Of a DNA stretch of 54,374 bases, positions 19,501-29,764 are shown piece by piece. Under the pieces are notes generated by a model. The model saw only the letters and a program-made list of their open reading frames with translations, was not told where the DNA came from and ran no database searches. The stretch is from Candidatus Villigracilis saccharophilus (GTDB taxonomy: Bacteria; Chloroflexota; Anaerolineae; Anaerolineales; Villigracilaceae), in assembly GCA_016709305.1 (NCBI GenBank), contig JADJNA010000025.1, forward strand, positions 1 through 54,374, written 5' to 3'. The position numbers and the translations under genes were made by a program. The number at the start of each line of letters is the position of its first letter. Positions within the stretch are counted from its first letter, which is position 1.

Positions 19501-19885
19501 TTCCAGTGGTAAATATTTTTTCAAGGAAGGCGCTAAAAGCAGAGCGCGACTCGACCGAAACAAAAACCCCGAATCTGCGTTTGACCAGCTTGCTGCGTTC
19601 CGCCCCCAGTAGATTCGCACCTGTTAGATTGCTCATGCGGATCGTGCCGTCGCGCGTCAGCGTAAAGTAACCGACGGGCGCAAAGTCATACAGATCCGTG
19701 TATTGACGATAAACCGCTTCAGCCTCTGCCCGTGCCTGCACCAACTCCTCGTTCTGCATCTCCAATTCGATCTGATGCACTTCCAATTCGTGGATCAAGC
19801 GCAGGGAATCAGTTTCGGTTGCGGGAGATTTCTTGCGCTTGCTTAGTTTTGCTTCGGCTTGCTGGCGGAGGTCTGCTTTTTTCAT
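16531..19885 (-). CDS. multi-PAS/GAF sensor histidine kinase (two frameshifts)
   Basis: Reads as one protein of about 1,118 aa. It starts MKKADLRQQAEAKLSKRKKS, followed by a coiled coil and four or five PAS/PAC modules, each ending in a DITERKQ-type motif. A GAF-like domain follows (DYVCIDRLAGDQLSAQTLAIY), then HisKA with the phospho-acceptor in GSVGHELRNPLSVINSA and an HATPase with NLIVNACQAM, DNGIGIP and KGIGLGLALSKKL. There is no transmembrane segment, so it is a cytoplasmic sensor. Breaks lie near 19230 and 18330. AAAGGAAACGCC precedes the ATG. No partner response regulator is adjacent; an orphan regulator lies at 39.1 kb. Confidence 0.88.
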
Positions 19886-19904
19886 GGCGTTTCCTTTTGT
19901 GTAA

Positions 19905-19953
19905 ATGGTAATTGGTGATTGGTAAGTGGTAATTACTATTTACCAATTACCAT
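19905..19953. repeat. GGTAATTGG palindromic repeat, copy A
   Basis: Perfect 12-bp arms ATGGTAATTGGT (19905-19916) and ACCAATTACCAT (19942-19953) between the PAS-only gene and the kinase. The same motif family recurs at 20523-20582. Confidence 0.7.
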
Positions 19954-19964
19954 CACTTCACTTC

Positions 19965-20501
19965 TCACTTTTCCCATGCTTTACGGCTGGTAATATCATA
20001 CACGATGGCATAGCATAATCCATCCTGTCCGTCCGAAGAGTCAACGATGGCTTCGATCTGCACCCAGAGCGGAGCTGATCCATCCTTCTCAACGGCGACT
20101 TCGCAGATCTCTTTGTTTCCGCTTGTAAATACCCTTTCAAGAAAAGCGCTGAAAATTACGCGCGACTCAGGGGAGAAAAACACAGCAAAGCGTCGTTTGA
20201 TCAGATCGCTAAGTCCCACGCCCATCAGTTTCGCAGCCGTTAAATTAGCGCGGCGGATCGTACCATCGCGCGTTAGTGTAAAGTAACCCACCGAAGCAAA
20301 GGCATACAGCTCAGCGTACTGACTGAGCGTTGATTCCAACTCCGCCTTCGCTTGCCGCAGTTCCTCGTTTTGCATCTCCAATTCGATCCGATGCACTTCC
20401 AACCGTGTTGGATCGGTCGCAGTGCGTTGGTCCGTTACAGAAGATTTCTTGCGCTTGCTCAATTTCGCTTCCGCCTGCTGGCGCAGGTCTGTTTTTTTCA
20501 T
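19965..20501 (-). CDS. PAS-domain protein, paralogue of the kinase N-terminus
   Basis: 178 aa made of a basic start MKKTDLRQQAEAKLSKRKKS, a coiled coil (IELEMQNEELRQAKAELE) and one PAS domain with VGYFTLTRDGTIRRANLTAA, ending in a PAC motif YDITSRK. There is no kinase or output domain. It matches the first 180 residues of the next kinase almost motif for motif, and the ribosome-binding leader AAAGGAAACRCC is shared. A tandem partial duplication is the simplest reading. It may compete for the same ligand or dimerise with the kinase. Confidence 0.85.
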   Translation of the reverse strand: MKKTDLRQQAEAKLSKRKKSSVTDQRTATDPTRLEVHRIELEMQNEELRQAKAELESTLSQYAELYAFASVGYFTLTRDGTIRRANLTAAKLMGVGLSDLIKRRFAVFFSPESRVIFSAFLERVFTSGNKEICEVAVEKDGSAPLWVQIEAIVDSSDGQDGLCYAIVYDITSRKAWEK

Positions 20502-20522
20502 GGTGTTTCCTTTGAGAGTAAC

Positions 20523-20582
20523 TGGTAAGTGGTAAGTGGTAATCGGTAATTGGTAATTGGTAATTACTATTTACCAATTACT
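20523..20582. repeat. GGTAATTGG palindromic repeat, copy B
   Basis: Three tandem GGTAA-type units followed by TTACCAATTAC (20571-20581), which pairs back with GTAATTGGTAA. The CheB-CheR stop codon (20581-20583) lies at its edge. Confidence 0.7.
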
Positions 20583-23172
20583 ATTCACTGCTCTTCGCTC
20601 TCAACTCCGCTTCCAACTTCTTTGAAATCGTAATATCCGTAAACGTGATCACCACGCCGTCGATCATATTCTCGAGCGTGCGGTATGGGAGGATGCGCGT
20701 GCCGAACCAATCGCCATTGGGGAGTGGAATCTGCCGGTCCACTTTGACCAGTGTGCGCAGGACTTCGCGCGTGTCATCTGCAAGTTACGGATACAACAGA
20801 GCCGAAGCAATATCGGTGATGGGTCTGCCCACGTCAGCGGGGATCAATTGCGTGATCTTACTGGTCTGAGCGGTGAAGCGCCGCACATGCAAAGTGTTAT
20901 CCAAAAATAACGTGGCGATGTCGGTGCTGTCGAGCAGGTTCTTCATATCGCTGTTGACGTGCGAGAGTTCATCCACTTTGGCTTGCAATTCATTGTTGAC
21001 CGTTTGCAATTCCTCATTCATGGATTGCATCTCTTCCTTGGAAGTGGTCAACTCTTCATTGGTGGATTGCAGTTCTTCGTTGGTGGATTGCAATTCTTCA
21101 TTGGTGGATTTAAGTTCCTCCTGCGAAGTCTGCATCTCTTCACGCACATTTTGAACTTCCATATGTGCGTAATCCAGTTGTTGTTTCAGTACTGCGACAT
21201 CCTTTGTGACGCTCCCGCGCGCGGTCTTGCCGCTCAGCTTTGCAATGGACGGCGCGGCCACATCGTTGAAAACGATCATCACATTGCCGCGCAATTCGCC
21301 CCCGTCTTGAATCGGCTGGATGGTGACATTGACCCTTTGCGCCCCGCCATTGGTGCCAACCACAACATCCTTGAGCGTGACCGTCTCTTTTTGGCGCAGG
21401 GCTTTTTGGAAAGCGGCGCTTAGTTCGTAGCGCAGACCTTCACGAGCCATCACAAAAATATTCCAATTAGCTTTGCCAGCCGCCGCTTCGATATATTTTC
21501 CCGTGCGCCCGCTGATGTAGAGAATATCGCCATTCTCGTTGGTCATCACTGCGGCGGGGGAATACGTTTGCAGGAGCAGGCTGTCAGCCAGCGACTGAAG
21601 ATTCACACTCGGCTTCATCAATCTGGCGGGCGCATTTGGACGCGGTTTTGAAAATACTGTCGGGAACTCAACTGCCTGGGAGGACAGACCAGTTTCCAGC
21701 CGCCGATAGATGCGCGTTTTTCCATCCACAGGCTCAAACAGGTTGTCGAATCCGCCGATGGTCTCGGAACTGCCCAGGAATAAAATGCCATCTTGTTTCA
21801 GGCTGTAATGAAAGAGCGGCAAAAGTTTCTTCTGCAATTCAGGCGTGAGATAGATCAACAAATTGCGGCAGGTCAAAAGATCGAGTTTGGTAAAAGGCGG
21901 ATCCATGATGATGTTCTGCGGCGCAAAGATGACCATCTCGCGGATGGATTTTACGACGCGATAGCCGCGCTCATCCTTGACGAAGAAGCGGCTCAGGCGT
22001 TCTGGTGAAACATCGGCGCTGATGTTTTGCGGGTACACGCCCGCGCGTGCGCGCTCGATGGCATGTAGATCCAGATCGGTGGCGAAGATCTGCAATTTAT
22101 AGTTCTTGGCTCTCGTGCGCGGCTTGAGAGAATCCAGCGCTTCTTCGAAAAGCATTGCCAGTGAATAGGCTTCTTCACCAGTCGAACAAGCGGGAACCCA
22201 GGCGCGCAGAGTTTGTTCGGGCGCGCGTTTCGCCAGCAGGTTCGGCAGGGCCTCGGTTTTCAAGGTTTCCCATGCGGCTGGGTCACGGAAAAAGTTCGTC
22301 ACGCCGATCAATAACTCGTTGAACAATAATTCCACTTCCTGTGGATTTTCGCGCAGGAAGCGCACATACGCGGCGATATTATCCATGTGGTGCAAACCGA
22401 TGCGCCGCTCAATGCGCCGATGGACGGTGGTCTTTTTGTAGAGCGAAAAATCATGTCCCGTTTGCGAGCGCAGGATCAGCATCACTTTTTCGATGGAGCT
22501 TTTTGCCTGGTCTTCATCGAGCATACTCGGTTTGGTGAAGAGCGGCGCATGATGAATATAGCCATTGATTTTGGCGGGCAATTCCTCCACCGCCGAGATC
22601 ACATCTGCCAGTCCGGCATCCACGGCGCTGTGCGGCATCCCGTCAAATTTTGCCGAGTCAGGTGATTGCACAAAAACACTGCCGCCCTTTTCTTTAATGG
22701 CGCGCAGTCCCAGCGTGCCATCCGTGCCCATGCCCGAAAGGATCACGCCGATGCTGTGTTCCTGCTGGTCTTCCGCCAATGCGCGAAAGAAAAAATCGAT
22801 CGGTAGGCGCAGTCCGCGCGGGGCAAGCGGAGCAAATAGATTCAAGACACCGTGCAGGATGGATAAGTCTTTATTGGGCGGGATGACGTAGACGCAGTTC
22901 GCTTCCACCCGCATCCGATCCTTGATCTGAAAAACTTTCATGGGGGTGCCGCGCTGGAGCAGTTCGACCATGATGCCTTTGTGCGTCGGGTCAAGGTGCT
23001 GGACGATGACGAACGCCATACCGCTGTTCTCTGGCACGTTGGCGAGGAAAATTTCCAGCGCCTCCAGTCCGCCCGCCGAAGCGCCGATGCCAACGATGGG
23101 GAAAGTTGAATCAACGGTGGTTATAAGTTTGGGAGTCTTGGGCTTGGCTGGAGTTTTCTTTGGTTGAGTCAT
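20581..23172 (-). CDS. CheB-CheR-PAS fusion protein (one frameshift)
   Basis: About 863 aa. Residues 25-205 form a CheB methylesterase domain (GIGASAGG with the catalytic Ser, VQHLDP, GMGTDG). Residues 225-480 form CheR with its SAM site (WVPACSTGEEAYSLAMLF). A PAS domain, a long heptad coil built from repeated NEELQSTNEELQ units and a last PAS follow. A break near 20785 precedes the final 68 residues (EVLRTLVKVDRQIPLPNG, ending TFTDITISKKLEAELR). No chemotaxis genes are nearby, so it likely belongs to a non-chemotactic signalling pathway with the two downstream PAS proteins. Confidence 0.9.
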
Positions 23173-23381
23173 TTTCCAAATTCCTTTGGATAAAAATTTG
23201 ATATGAAATTTTAATTGAAGACAGAACCTTGCTTCTGATTTCCCCGATTATGCTTTGTCAACATAAACAGTATAGCACTTATATTGTTGCGAAGAAGTGT
23301 GATGATCAGGGCAATTCCATTTGGATTTTTACTCAAAAGATGTCTTCTTAAACATCAGTCATGCGGCTATCTTCCTTATAT

Positions 23382-24353
23382 CTATCTCGCAAGCATCCGC
23401 GCCAGTTCCAGCAGACGCAGATCCAGCGGCTTTTTGTTGGAGACCACTTCGGTCAGCGGTGTGGCTGTAGGCTCACCCTTGACGAAGCCCACTAAGACTC
23501 CATGCTCACCGAGAGTCAGGCGTTCTACTGCGTCGGCGCCCAAGCGGGTTGCCAGCAGACGGTCATAGGCGCTGGGAGCGCCGCCCCGCTGTACATGCCC
23601 CAAGGTCGTCACCCGCAGGTCAAAGCCCAGGCGTTCTTTATGTTCCTTAAAGTAATCCGCCAGTGCAGCGGCGTTGTATTTAGCGCCTTCGGCAACCACC
23701 ACCAATGCATGAGCCTGCCCTCGCTCATAAGCGCTGCGTAATTCATCTGCCAAGGTTTCAGGATCGGTCTCCACCTCTGGGATGACAATCGCTTCGGCTC
23801 CACCGGCAATGCCTGCCATCAACGCCAGATAACCACAGTCACGGCCCATCACTTCGATTAGAAAGGCGCGTTCATGAGATAAGGCAGTGACCTTGAGCCG
23901 GTCGATCGCTTCCAAAGCGATGTTGAGAGCCGTATCCACTCCAATGGTAATGTCTGATCCGTACAGGTCATTGTCAATGGTCGAAGCCACGCCGATAACG
24001 GGAAATCCCATCTGCGATAAAGCGTGTGCGCCAGTCTGAGAGCCGCCGCCCCCAATGATGACCAACGCCTCGATCTTATGCTCTTGTAAAACGCGCAAGG
24101 CTTGCTGGCGTCCTTCCATAGTTTTGAATTCGGGACAACGGGCACTGCCCAACATTGTGCCACCTTGCTGGATAATTCCGCTTACATCGCGGGCTCCAAG
24201 CGGTATGACATTGTTGGTGATGAGACCGCTGTAACCATGTCGGATGCCCATGATTTGCCAGCCCTTGTCAATACCGACCCGCACGACAGACCGAATAGCA
24301 GCGTTCATGCCGGGAGCATCGCCCCCGCTGGTGAGTACAGCCATAGATTTCAT
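23382..24353 (-). CDS. pfkA: 6-phosphofructokinase
   Basis: Glycolytic enzyme making fructose 1,6-bisphosphate, 323 aa. Start ATG at 24353 follows AAAGGAACAAAT. Motifs: LTSGGDAPGMNAAIRS at the N-terminus, ASTIDNDLYGSDITIGVDTAL with the catalytic Asp, and EVMGRDCGYLALMAGIAGG. The nucleotide loop reads IIGGGGSQTGA where ATP enzymes usually have GGDGS; the Asp that helps bind Mg2+ is Gly here. The loop position that separates ATP from pyrophosphate users is Gly, consistent with ATP. It is downstream of a PAP2 phosphatase and the P-type ATPase on the same strand. Confidence 0.93.
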   Translation of the reverse strand: MKSMAVLTSGGDAPGMNAAIRSVVRVGIDKGWQIMGIRHGYSGLITNNVIPLGARDVSGIIQQGGTMLGSARCPEFKTMEGRQQALRVLQEHKIEALVIIGGGGSQTGAHALSQMGFPVIGVASTIDNDLYGSDITIGVDTALNIALEAIDRLKVTALSHERAFLIEVMGRDCGYLALMAGIAGGAEAIVIPEVETDPETLADELRSAYERGQAHALVVVAEGAKYNAAALADYFKEHKERLGFDLRVTTLGHVQRGGAPSAYDRLLATRLGADAVERLTLGEHGVLVGFVKGEPTATPLTEVVSNKKPLDLRLLELARMLAR

Positions 24354-24404
24354 ATTTGTTCCTTTCTGTTGTGTATCATTCGATTTCATAATGGTCATGC
24401 ATTT

Positions 24405-24984
24405 TTATAAAAATAAATATGTCCCAAACCAATATCCGAACCAGGCAATGGCCAATCCACCAAGCGGGTCAGCAAGATTATGTTGACGGGTAAACAGCGT
24501 TGAAAGCGCAACAGTGATTACAATCCCAACCCAAAGCCACGGATAGTTGGGGTACAAATGGTTGTAGAACAGGCAGATCAAGGATGTCTGGTACACATGT
24601 CCGCTAGGGAATGCGTTGTAGTCGCCATCGTTTCGATAAACCATTTGCAAAATATTTGTTGTCCAGTTGACGGTGGTCAGGATCGGACGTTTCACGTAGG
24701 TTGGGAAAAAGTAAAAGAATAACATTGCCGATACCTGAACGAATAAACATGCGCTGACGAAGGAACGAAAAAGTCCCTCGTCCATTTTCCAAGGCCGCCC
24801 AAATCAAACCAGCTGCCCAGACTGGCAGGCATAGCAAATAGGGAACCACCCACACGGGCCAGAGTGGAATCCAGGTATCAAACCGAGTGGATAAGTTAAA
24901 GCCGCCGGTAAGTTTCCGATTAAGAGGAAAATACAGGCTGGTAACACTTACGATAAGAAGCATCATTCCCAGTCGAAATATCAA
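24405..24984 (-). CDS. PAP2-superfamily phosphatase (frameshifted)
   Basis: Integral membrane phosphatase, about 190 aa. The N-terminal membrane part (MIFRLGMMLLIVSVTSLYF) is read in one frame and the catalytic part in another, with the break near 24785. Catalytic pieces are FPSGHVYQTS and STLFTRQHNLADPLGG. It begins with TTG at 24984, one base after the ATPase stop, or with ATG a few codons later, so it is probably translated with the ATPase. The substrate is probably a lipid phosphate or diphosphate. Confidence 0.75.
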
Positions 24985-24985
24985 A

Positions 24986-27732
24986 TTAGGCCTCTTGATT
25001 GGCGCTTTGTTTTGCCATCCAGCCGTTGCGGATCACCTTCACGATTTCCAGTACCAAAAGCGGGATAGCACCCAAAGCGAGGAGCAGAAGTCCATCGGTG
25101 AACGATATCGTTGATGTCTTGAGGAAGCGGCCAAGCGTCTCGTTATGTTGGCTCCAGACCTGGAGACCGAATGAAATGGCAACCACGATGACAAGATTGA
25201 TATTTGTGAAAAGGGAGATGCGCCAGACAGGCTTGGTTTCACTGCGGGCGCCGAAGGAACGCAGGAGTTCGGCGAAGACCAGAACAGCGAAGGCATAAGA
25301 GCGGGCGGTTTCGGTGGTTCCCGTCTGTAACATATAGTAGTAAACCCCAAACGCAACACCTGCCGTAAGGAAGCCGGTGAAGGCCATCGTGCGCAGGAAG
25401 CCGCGGTTTGTAATTCGCTCAGACTGGCGGCGCGGGCGGCGCTTCATTACATCGGGGTCAATGGGGTCGGTGGCGAGACAAAGTGCGGGCAGACCATCGG
25501 TGACGAGATTGATCCAGAGCAGGTGAATCGGTAGTAATGGCGTTGGCAGACCGATGATCACGCAGGCGGTCATGAGCAGCAACTCACCGGTATTGCCTGC
25601 CAGCAAGTATTGAAGCGTCTTGCGGATGTTGTCGTAAATGCCGCGACCCTCTTCCACGGCGGCGACGATCGTGGCGAAGTTGTCATCAGTAATGATCATG
25701 TCTGCGGCTTGCTTGGTGACTTCCGTGCCTGATTTCCCCATGACAATGCCGATGTCAGCGCCTTTGATGGCAGGGGCATCGTTGACGCCATCACCAGTCA
25801 TTGCAACCACTGCATCGTTGGCTTTCCAGGCGCGAATGATGCGCAATTTATGTTCAGCAGTGACACGGGCGTACACAGTGATCGTGGGTACGCGCTTGCG
25901 GAGATCATCGTCGCTTATCTTATTCAACTCAATACCAGTGATGGACTTGTCTTCGGCTGATGCGATGCCGATTTCGTGTGCAATGGCTGTCGCTGTATCC
26001 GGATGATCTCCGGTAATCATCACAACCTGTATACCTGCCGCGCGGCATTTCTCAATGGCATCTTTGGCTTGTTGACGCGGCGGATCATACATCCCTGAAA
26101 GACCCATGAACATGAGATCTTTTTCCACGTATCCGAAGTGAGTTCAGCGGGTGAAGCGTTCTCAAGGTCACGATACGCAGAGCCAAGCACACGCAAGGCC
26201 TGCTGTGCCATGGCGGTATTTTGTGACAGGATATTTTGACGATCTTCATCTGTCATGGGGCGAATCCCGTCGCTGGTATATAAGTTTGTGCAGCGATCTA
26301 ACAGCACATCAGGCGCACCGTTGATAAAGGCGCGCAATTTTCCATCCGCTAACTTGCGAATTACCGCGCTAAGTTTGCGATCGGAGTCAAAAGGAATTTC
26401 GTGATGCTTCGGTAGTTCCTTCTCTATACTTTCGCGGTTGCCGCCTGCTTTGATTCCTGCGACAAGCAATGCGCCTTCAGTCGGATCACCGACAACTTTC
26501 CATAGCCCTTCTTCCTGGACAAGATGTGAGTTGTTGCAGGCCAGAATGACGGTCGCGAATTCAAGCAGCGCTGCCAGGTGAGGCGCTTCCGCCTTTTTGC
26601 CATCGAAGCGGACTTCGCCATCTGGTCCGTAGCCCTCTCCGGTGACTTCATAGCTTTGACCTGAGACGTAAAGCCTGCGCGCAGTCATTTCGCCGACGGT
26701 TAGGGTACCGGTCTTATCTGTGCAGATAACACTGGTTGAGCCGAGTGTTTCAACTGCTGGCAGTTTGCGCACGAGTGCGCGGCGGCGGGACATGCGCAAC
26801 ACTCCGAGCGCGAGCGCAACGGTGACAACGGCTGGAAGCCCTTCCGGTACAGCAGCCACGGCGAGACTGACCGAAGTCATGAACAACTCCATGGGATCCG
26901 TTCCGCGCAGCAATCCCAGCACAAACAGCAGCACGACGATGCCTAGCGTCACCCACACAAGGATGCGTCCAAACGAGTCAAGCTTTTGCTGAAGTGGAGT
27001 GGATGGCTCTGCGCCCGCTTCTTCCATCAGACTTGCGATGTGGCCCAACTCAGTATTCATTGCTGTTGCAACCACCACAGCCTGACCTGTACCTGATGCG
27101 ATACTCGTCCCCATAAAGATCATGTTTTTACGATCACCAAGCGCAACCTCGCCTGCTTCCAGAAGAGTGGATTCTTTTACCACAGACTCTGACTCACCAG
27201 TCAGTGCAGACTCGACACACTTGAGCGAAGCTGCCTCCATCAGCCTCGCATCCGCCGCGACCAGATCACCAGCCTCCAGCGTGAGTATGTCACCGGCGAC
27301 GATTCCCGAAGCAGGAATTGAAGTAACTTGCCCGTCGCGTCGCACCTTCGCTTGCGGCGCGGTCATCTTTTTGAGTGCTGCGATGGACTTCTCGGCATTG
27401 AATTCCTGATAGAAGCCAATAACGGCGTTAAGCACAACGATGGCGAGGATGGCGATTGCGTCCACCATTTCACCCAGCACGCCCGATATGATACCCGCCG
27501 CGATGAGAATCCAAATGAGGATACTTTTAAATTGCCCAAGAAAAATCTGCACTGGGCTGATACGCTTGCCTTCTTTTATCTCATTTGAACCGTCTGCCTC
27601 GAGGCGTTGCGCTGCCTCCTGTGCAGAAAGTCCGTTCGCCGAGGAACCAAGTTGTGTCAGCACATCTTCAGCAGATTGGCTGTGCCAGTCTTTACTTTTT
27701 TGGTGGGTATCAATTGCGGTTACCGAAGTCAT
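24986..27732 (-). CDS. P-type (IIA-like) cation ATPase (one frameshift)
   Basis: Ca2+-type or related cation pump, about 915 aa. It has the N-terminal cation ATPase domain, the actuator loop SALTGESE, the M4 motif AAVPEGLPAVVTVALALG, the phosphorylation site ICTDKTGTLT, the hinge MTGDGVNDAPAIKGADIGI and a C-terminal six-helix domain. PEGLP in M4 fits the IIA/IIB subfamily. The break near 26135 (about A5) separates ELTSDTW from EKDLMFMGLSG. The ATG at 27732 has AGGAAGGAACC upstream. The gene follows the histidine phosphatase by 16 bp. Confidence 0.9.
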
Positions 27733-27748
27733 GTTATGGTTCCTTCCT

Positions 27749-28447
27749 CTAAACTTTTTTATCCGTTTCTGGCGGCTTTTCAAATACCAATGCTTTCTCA
27801 GCCGGGTGGACTTCCTTGGCGACCTCCACTGTTGCTGTTGGAGGCTGTGTGGTAACAAGCACAGGACTCAAGTGTTTTATGTCATTTACCGCCAAAAGTT
27901 CCGCCCGATTGCCTTCCACTTTGAATCGAGTTAGAGAGCAATTGCTTACGGTCGTACGCCACCAGCGCCAGCGCTTCTCAGGCAAATACCAGGATAACGA
28001 TGCTGAGATCACACCAGCGTGAGCGATCACAGCGATGCGTTGATCTGGATGTTTTTCCACAATTTCCATTAACACTTTTGAAACGCGCCTCACGATCGGC
28101 CAGCGGATCGGGCCGCCCGCGTGAGATTCCAGATAATCCTCAATAGGATCAGCGATCGAAAGAATTTCCAATATCACCAACGCGGGAAGTTCAAGGAACA
28201 TTACTTCTTGTATGCCAGGGCGAAATTGCGGGTCAAGCCCGATCTGTGCGCCGATAAATTGTGCAGTTTCCTGCGTGCGGCGTAGAGGACTTGCATAAAT
28301 GCCATCGAGATGATTTTCTTGAACGCTAAAATATTGGCCTGTCTGCTTAGCTTGTTCCTGCCCAAGTTGCGTCAAGGGTGCATGGAAGTAGTCCCCGTTG
28401 ACGCGTACTGCATGTCCATGCCGTATGAGAATAAGTTCAGTTGACAT
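27749..28447 (-). CDS. histidine phosphatase family protein
   Basis: 232 aa with the RHG motif at the N-terminus (LILIRHGHAV), YASPLRRTQETAQFIG and a second catalytic His in VIAHAGVISASL, as in phosphoglycerate-mutase-like phosphatases. AAGGAAATA precedes the ATG. The last 40 residues form a Pro/Glu-rich tail not typical of the family. The substrate cannot be deduced. It lies between a PAP2 phosphatase and the ATPase in one run of genes. Confidence 0.88.
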   Translation of the reverse strand: MSTELILIRHGHAVRVNGDYFHAPLTQLGQEQAKQTGQYFSVQENHLDGIYASPLRRTQETAQFIGAQIGLDPQFRPGIQEVMFLELPALVILEILSIADPIEDYLESHAGGPIRWPIVRRVSKVLMEIVEKHPDQRIAVIAHAGVISASLSWYLPEKRWRWWRTTVSNCSLTRFKVEGNRAELLAVNDIKHLSPVLVTTQPPTATVEVAKEVHPAEKALVFEKPPETDKKV

Positions 28448-28483
28448 TATTTCCTTATTGTTAAACGATGCATGGCAGACCTT

Positions 28484-29200
28484 TTACGCCTGTAGATTTG
28501 CGGCTGCAACGGATTGGTGGACGAAAAAGCGAGTCTTCCCCCAGCGATAAAATTGAATGACCACCACCAGAGTCAGGCTGCCAAGTAAGTAAGCACCGAG
28601 TACATCACTGGCCCAGTGTTGACCGAGAAAAATGCGCGAGGGTCCTATGAGAATGATCAGACTGCAAAGGAGCACCAACAGCAGGTTTCGTTTGAGGGAA
28701 GGTTTCAATAAACTAAAAACCAGGAATGCAACAAAACCAAAATATCCAAGATAAAACATCACATGCCCGCTTGGAAAGCTGTAACTGGTAAGTGTGGAAA
28801 TTACGTTCACCATCCCCGCCATTGGACGAGGCCGCTGGATCAGATCCTTCACCAACACATTGACTCCCGAGGAAAATGTCGCGGCGAATAACATCATGAG
28901 AGATTCCCATTTCCAGCCAAGCTTATAAAGCAACAGGGCGGCCAGTGCTGTGATAATCATCGATTGAGGTAAAAAACCAGGCCAGCTTATCAGGCTCATA
29001 AATAATGCAAAGAATGGAATATTGATCAGCTGAATAAATTGTGTGATCTGAAGGTCAATTGCAAAAGAAGGAATGGTCTTAACAAGAAAGGTCAGTACAG
29101 CAAATGAGCCGGCAACCAGGAGAAGCATCCTGGAACAGCAGGGCACGATTTTTGCGTACTGGCGCTGATGCCGTCTCAACATGGAAAACTTGTTGCGCAT
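28484..29200 (-). CDS. PAP2-superfamily phosphatase
   Basis: 238-aa membrane protein with six hydrophobic segments. The three PAP2 motifs are complete: KDLIQRPRP, SYSFPSGH, and SRIFLGQHWASDVLGAYLLG. It likely dephosphorylates phosphatidic acid, undecaprenyl diphosphate or a similar lipid, with the active site facing outward. It is the first clear gene of the run towards pfkA. Confidence 0.9.
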   Translation of the reverse strand: MRNKFSMLRRHQRQYAKIVPCCSRMLLLVAGSFAVLTFLVKTIPSFAIDLQITQFIQLINIPFFALFMSLISWPGFLPQSMIITALAALLLYKLGWKWESLMMLFAATFSSGVNVLVKDLIQRPRPMAGMVNVISTLTSYSFPSGHVMFYLGYFGFVAFLVFSLLKPSLKRNLLLVLLCSLIILIGPSRIFLGQHWASDVLGAYLLGSLTLVVVIQFYRWGKTRFFVHQSVAAANLQA

Positions 29201-29226
29201 TTTCTTTTATCTTTACAACAGGCTTT

Positions 29227-29553
29227 TCATTTTTTGCGCTGCCATTCTGAATCCTTTTTTGATCGTTCTACTGGGTTAATTTCAAACTTTAGAAGGATTT
29301 TGGGGGAAGTTGGGGATGCGTGTTTCAAATCGAGCACTTTTTCATTCGGTTTGGTGGAATCATTCTCAAGCGCTGGGTCGATTGGATGGGCCACCTCCAC
29401 TACGGGTCCACCATCATCCTGCAAACGGAGGTTGTCTTCAACCACAATTTTTTTCTTTTCTACTTCAGACTTACTGTCCGGGTACTCGTTCCCCAGGATC
29501 TGCCTGAGGTAATAAAACAACTTAAAGTCAAATATTGAAAATTTCTTTTTCAT
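29227..29553 (-). CDS. hypothetical charged protein
   Basis: 108 aa beginning MKKKFSIFDFKLFYYL, then a polar, Lys/Glu-rich body with no recognised domain or membrane segment. The ATG at 29553 is preferred over the GTG at 29559 because AAGG lies five bases upstream. It starts 16 bp after the 52-aa membrane peptide gene, so the two may be co-transcribed from the element at 29765-29828. Confidence 0.55.
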   Translation of the reverse strand: MKKKFSIFDFKLFYYLRQILGNEYPDSKSEVEKKKIVVEDNLRLQDDGGPVVEVAHPIDPALENDSTKPNEKVLDLKHASPTSPKILLKFEINPVERSKKDSEWQRKK

Positions 29554-29568
29554 ATACACCTTGGGAAG

Positions 29569-29727
29569 TTAAATGATCCCCAACAGATTCAGGATAATGA
29601 GGATAACGGCAAGAACAACCAGAGTGTGGATCCACCCGCCTGTTTTTGGGAAACTTGGGCTTATGTTCGAACCTAAAAAGCCGAGTAACCACAGGATGAT
29701 TAGAATTACGATGATGGTGTACAACAT
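29569..29727 (-). CDS. lmo0937-like small membrane protein, copy 1
   Basis: 52 aa with two hydrophobic helices (IIVILIILWLLGFLG and TLVVLAVILIILNLLGI) joined by a short turn with SPSFPKTGGWIH. It resembles the lmo0937 family of small membrane proteins of unknown role. AGGAG precedes the ATG. The predicted protein is identical to the copy at 36942-37100, although the DNA differs at silent positions. Confidence 0.85.
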   Translation of the reverse strand: MLYTIIVILIILWLLGFLGSNISPSFPKTGGWIHTLVVLAVILIILNLLGII

Positions 29728-29764
29728 GATATTTCTCCTTTTTGAGCGATTTGATCTTCAACTC

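Noticed and set aside
21010..21120. Tandem repeats within CheB-CheR gene as a DNA repeat array
   Set aside because: They encode the NEELQ heptad coil and are explained by the protein.
24604..24984. Two separate small membrane proteins at 24.4-25.0 kb
   Set aside because: The two frames join into one PAP2 phosphatase with a single break near 24785.
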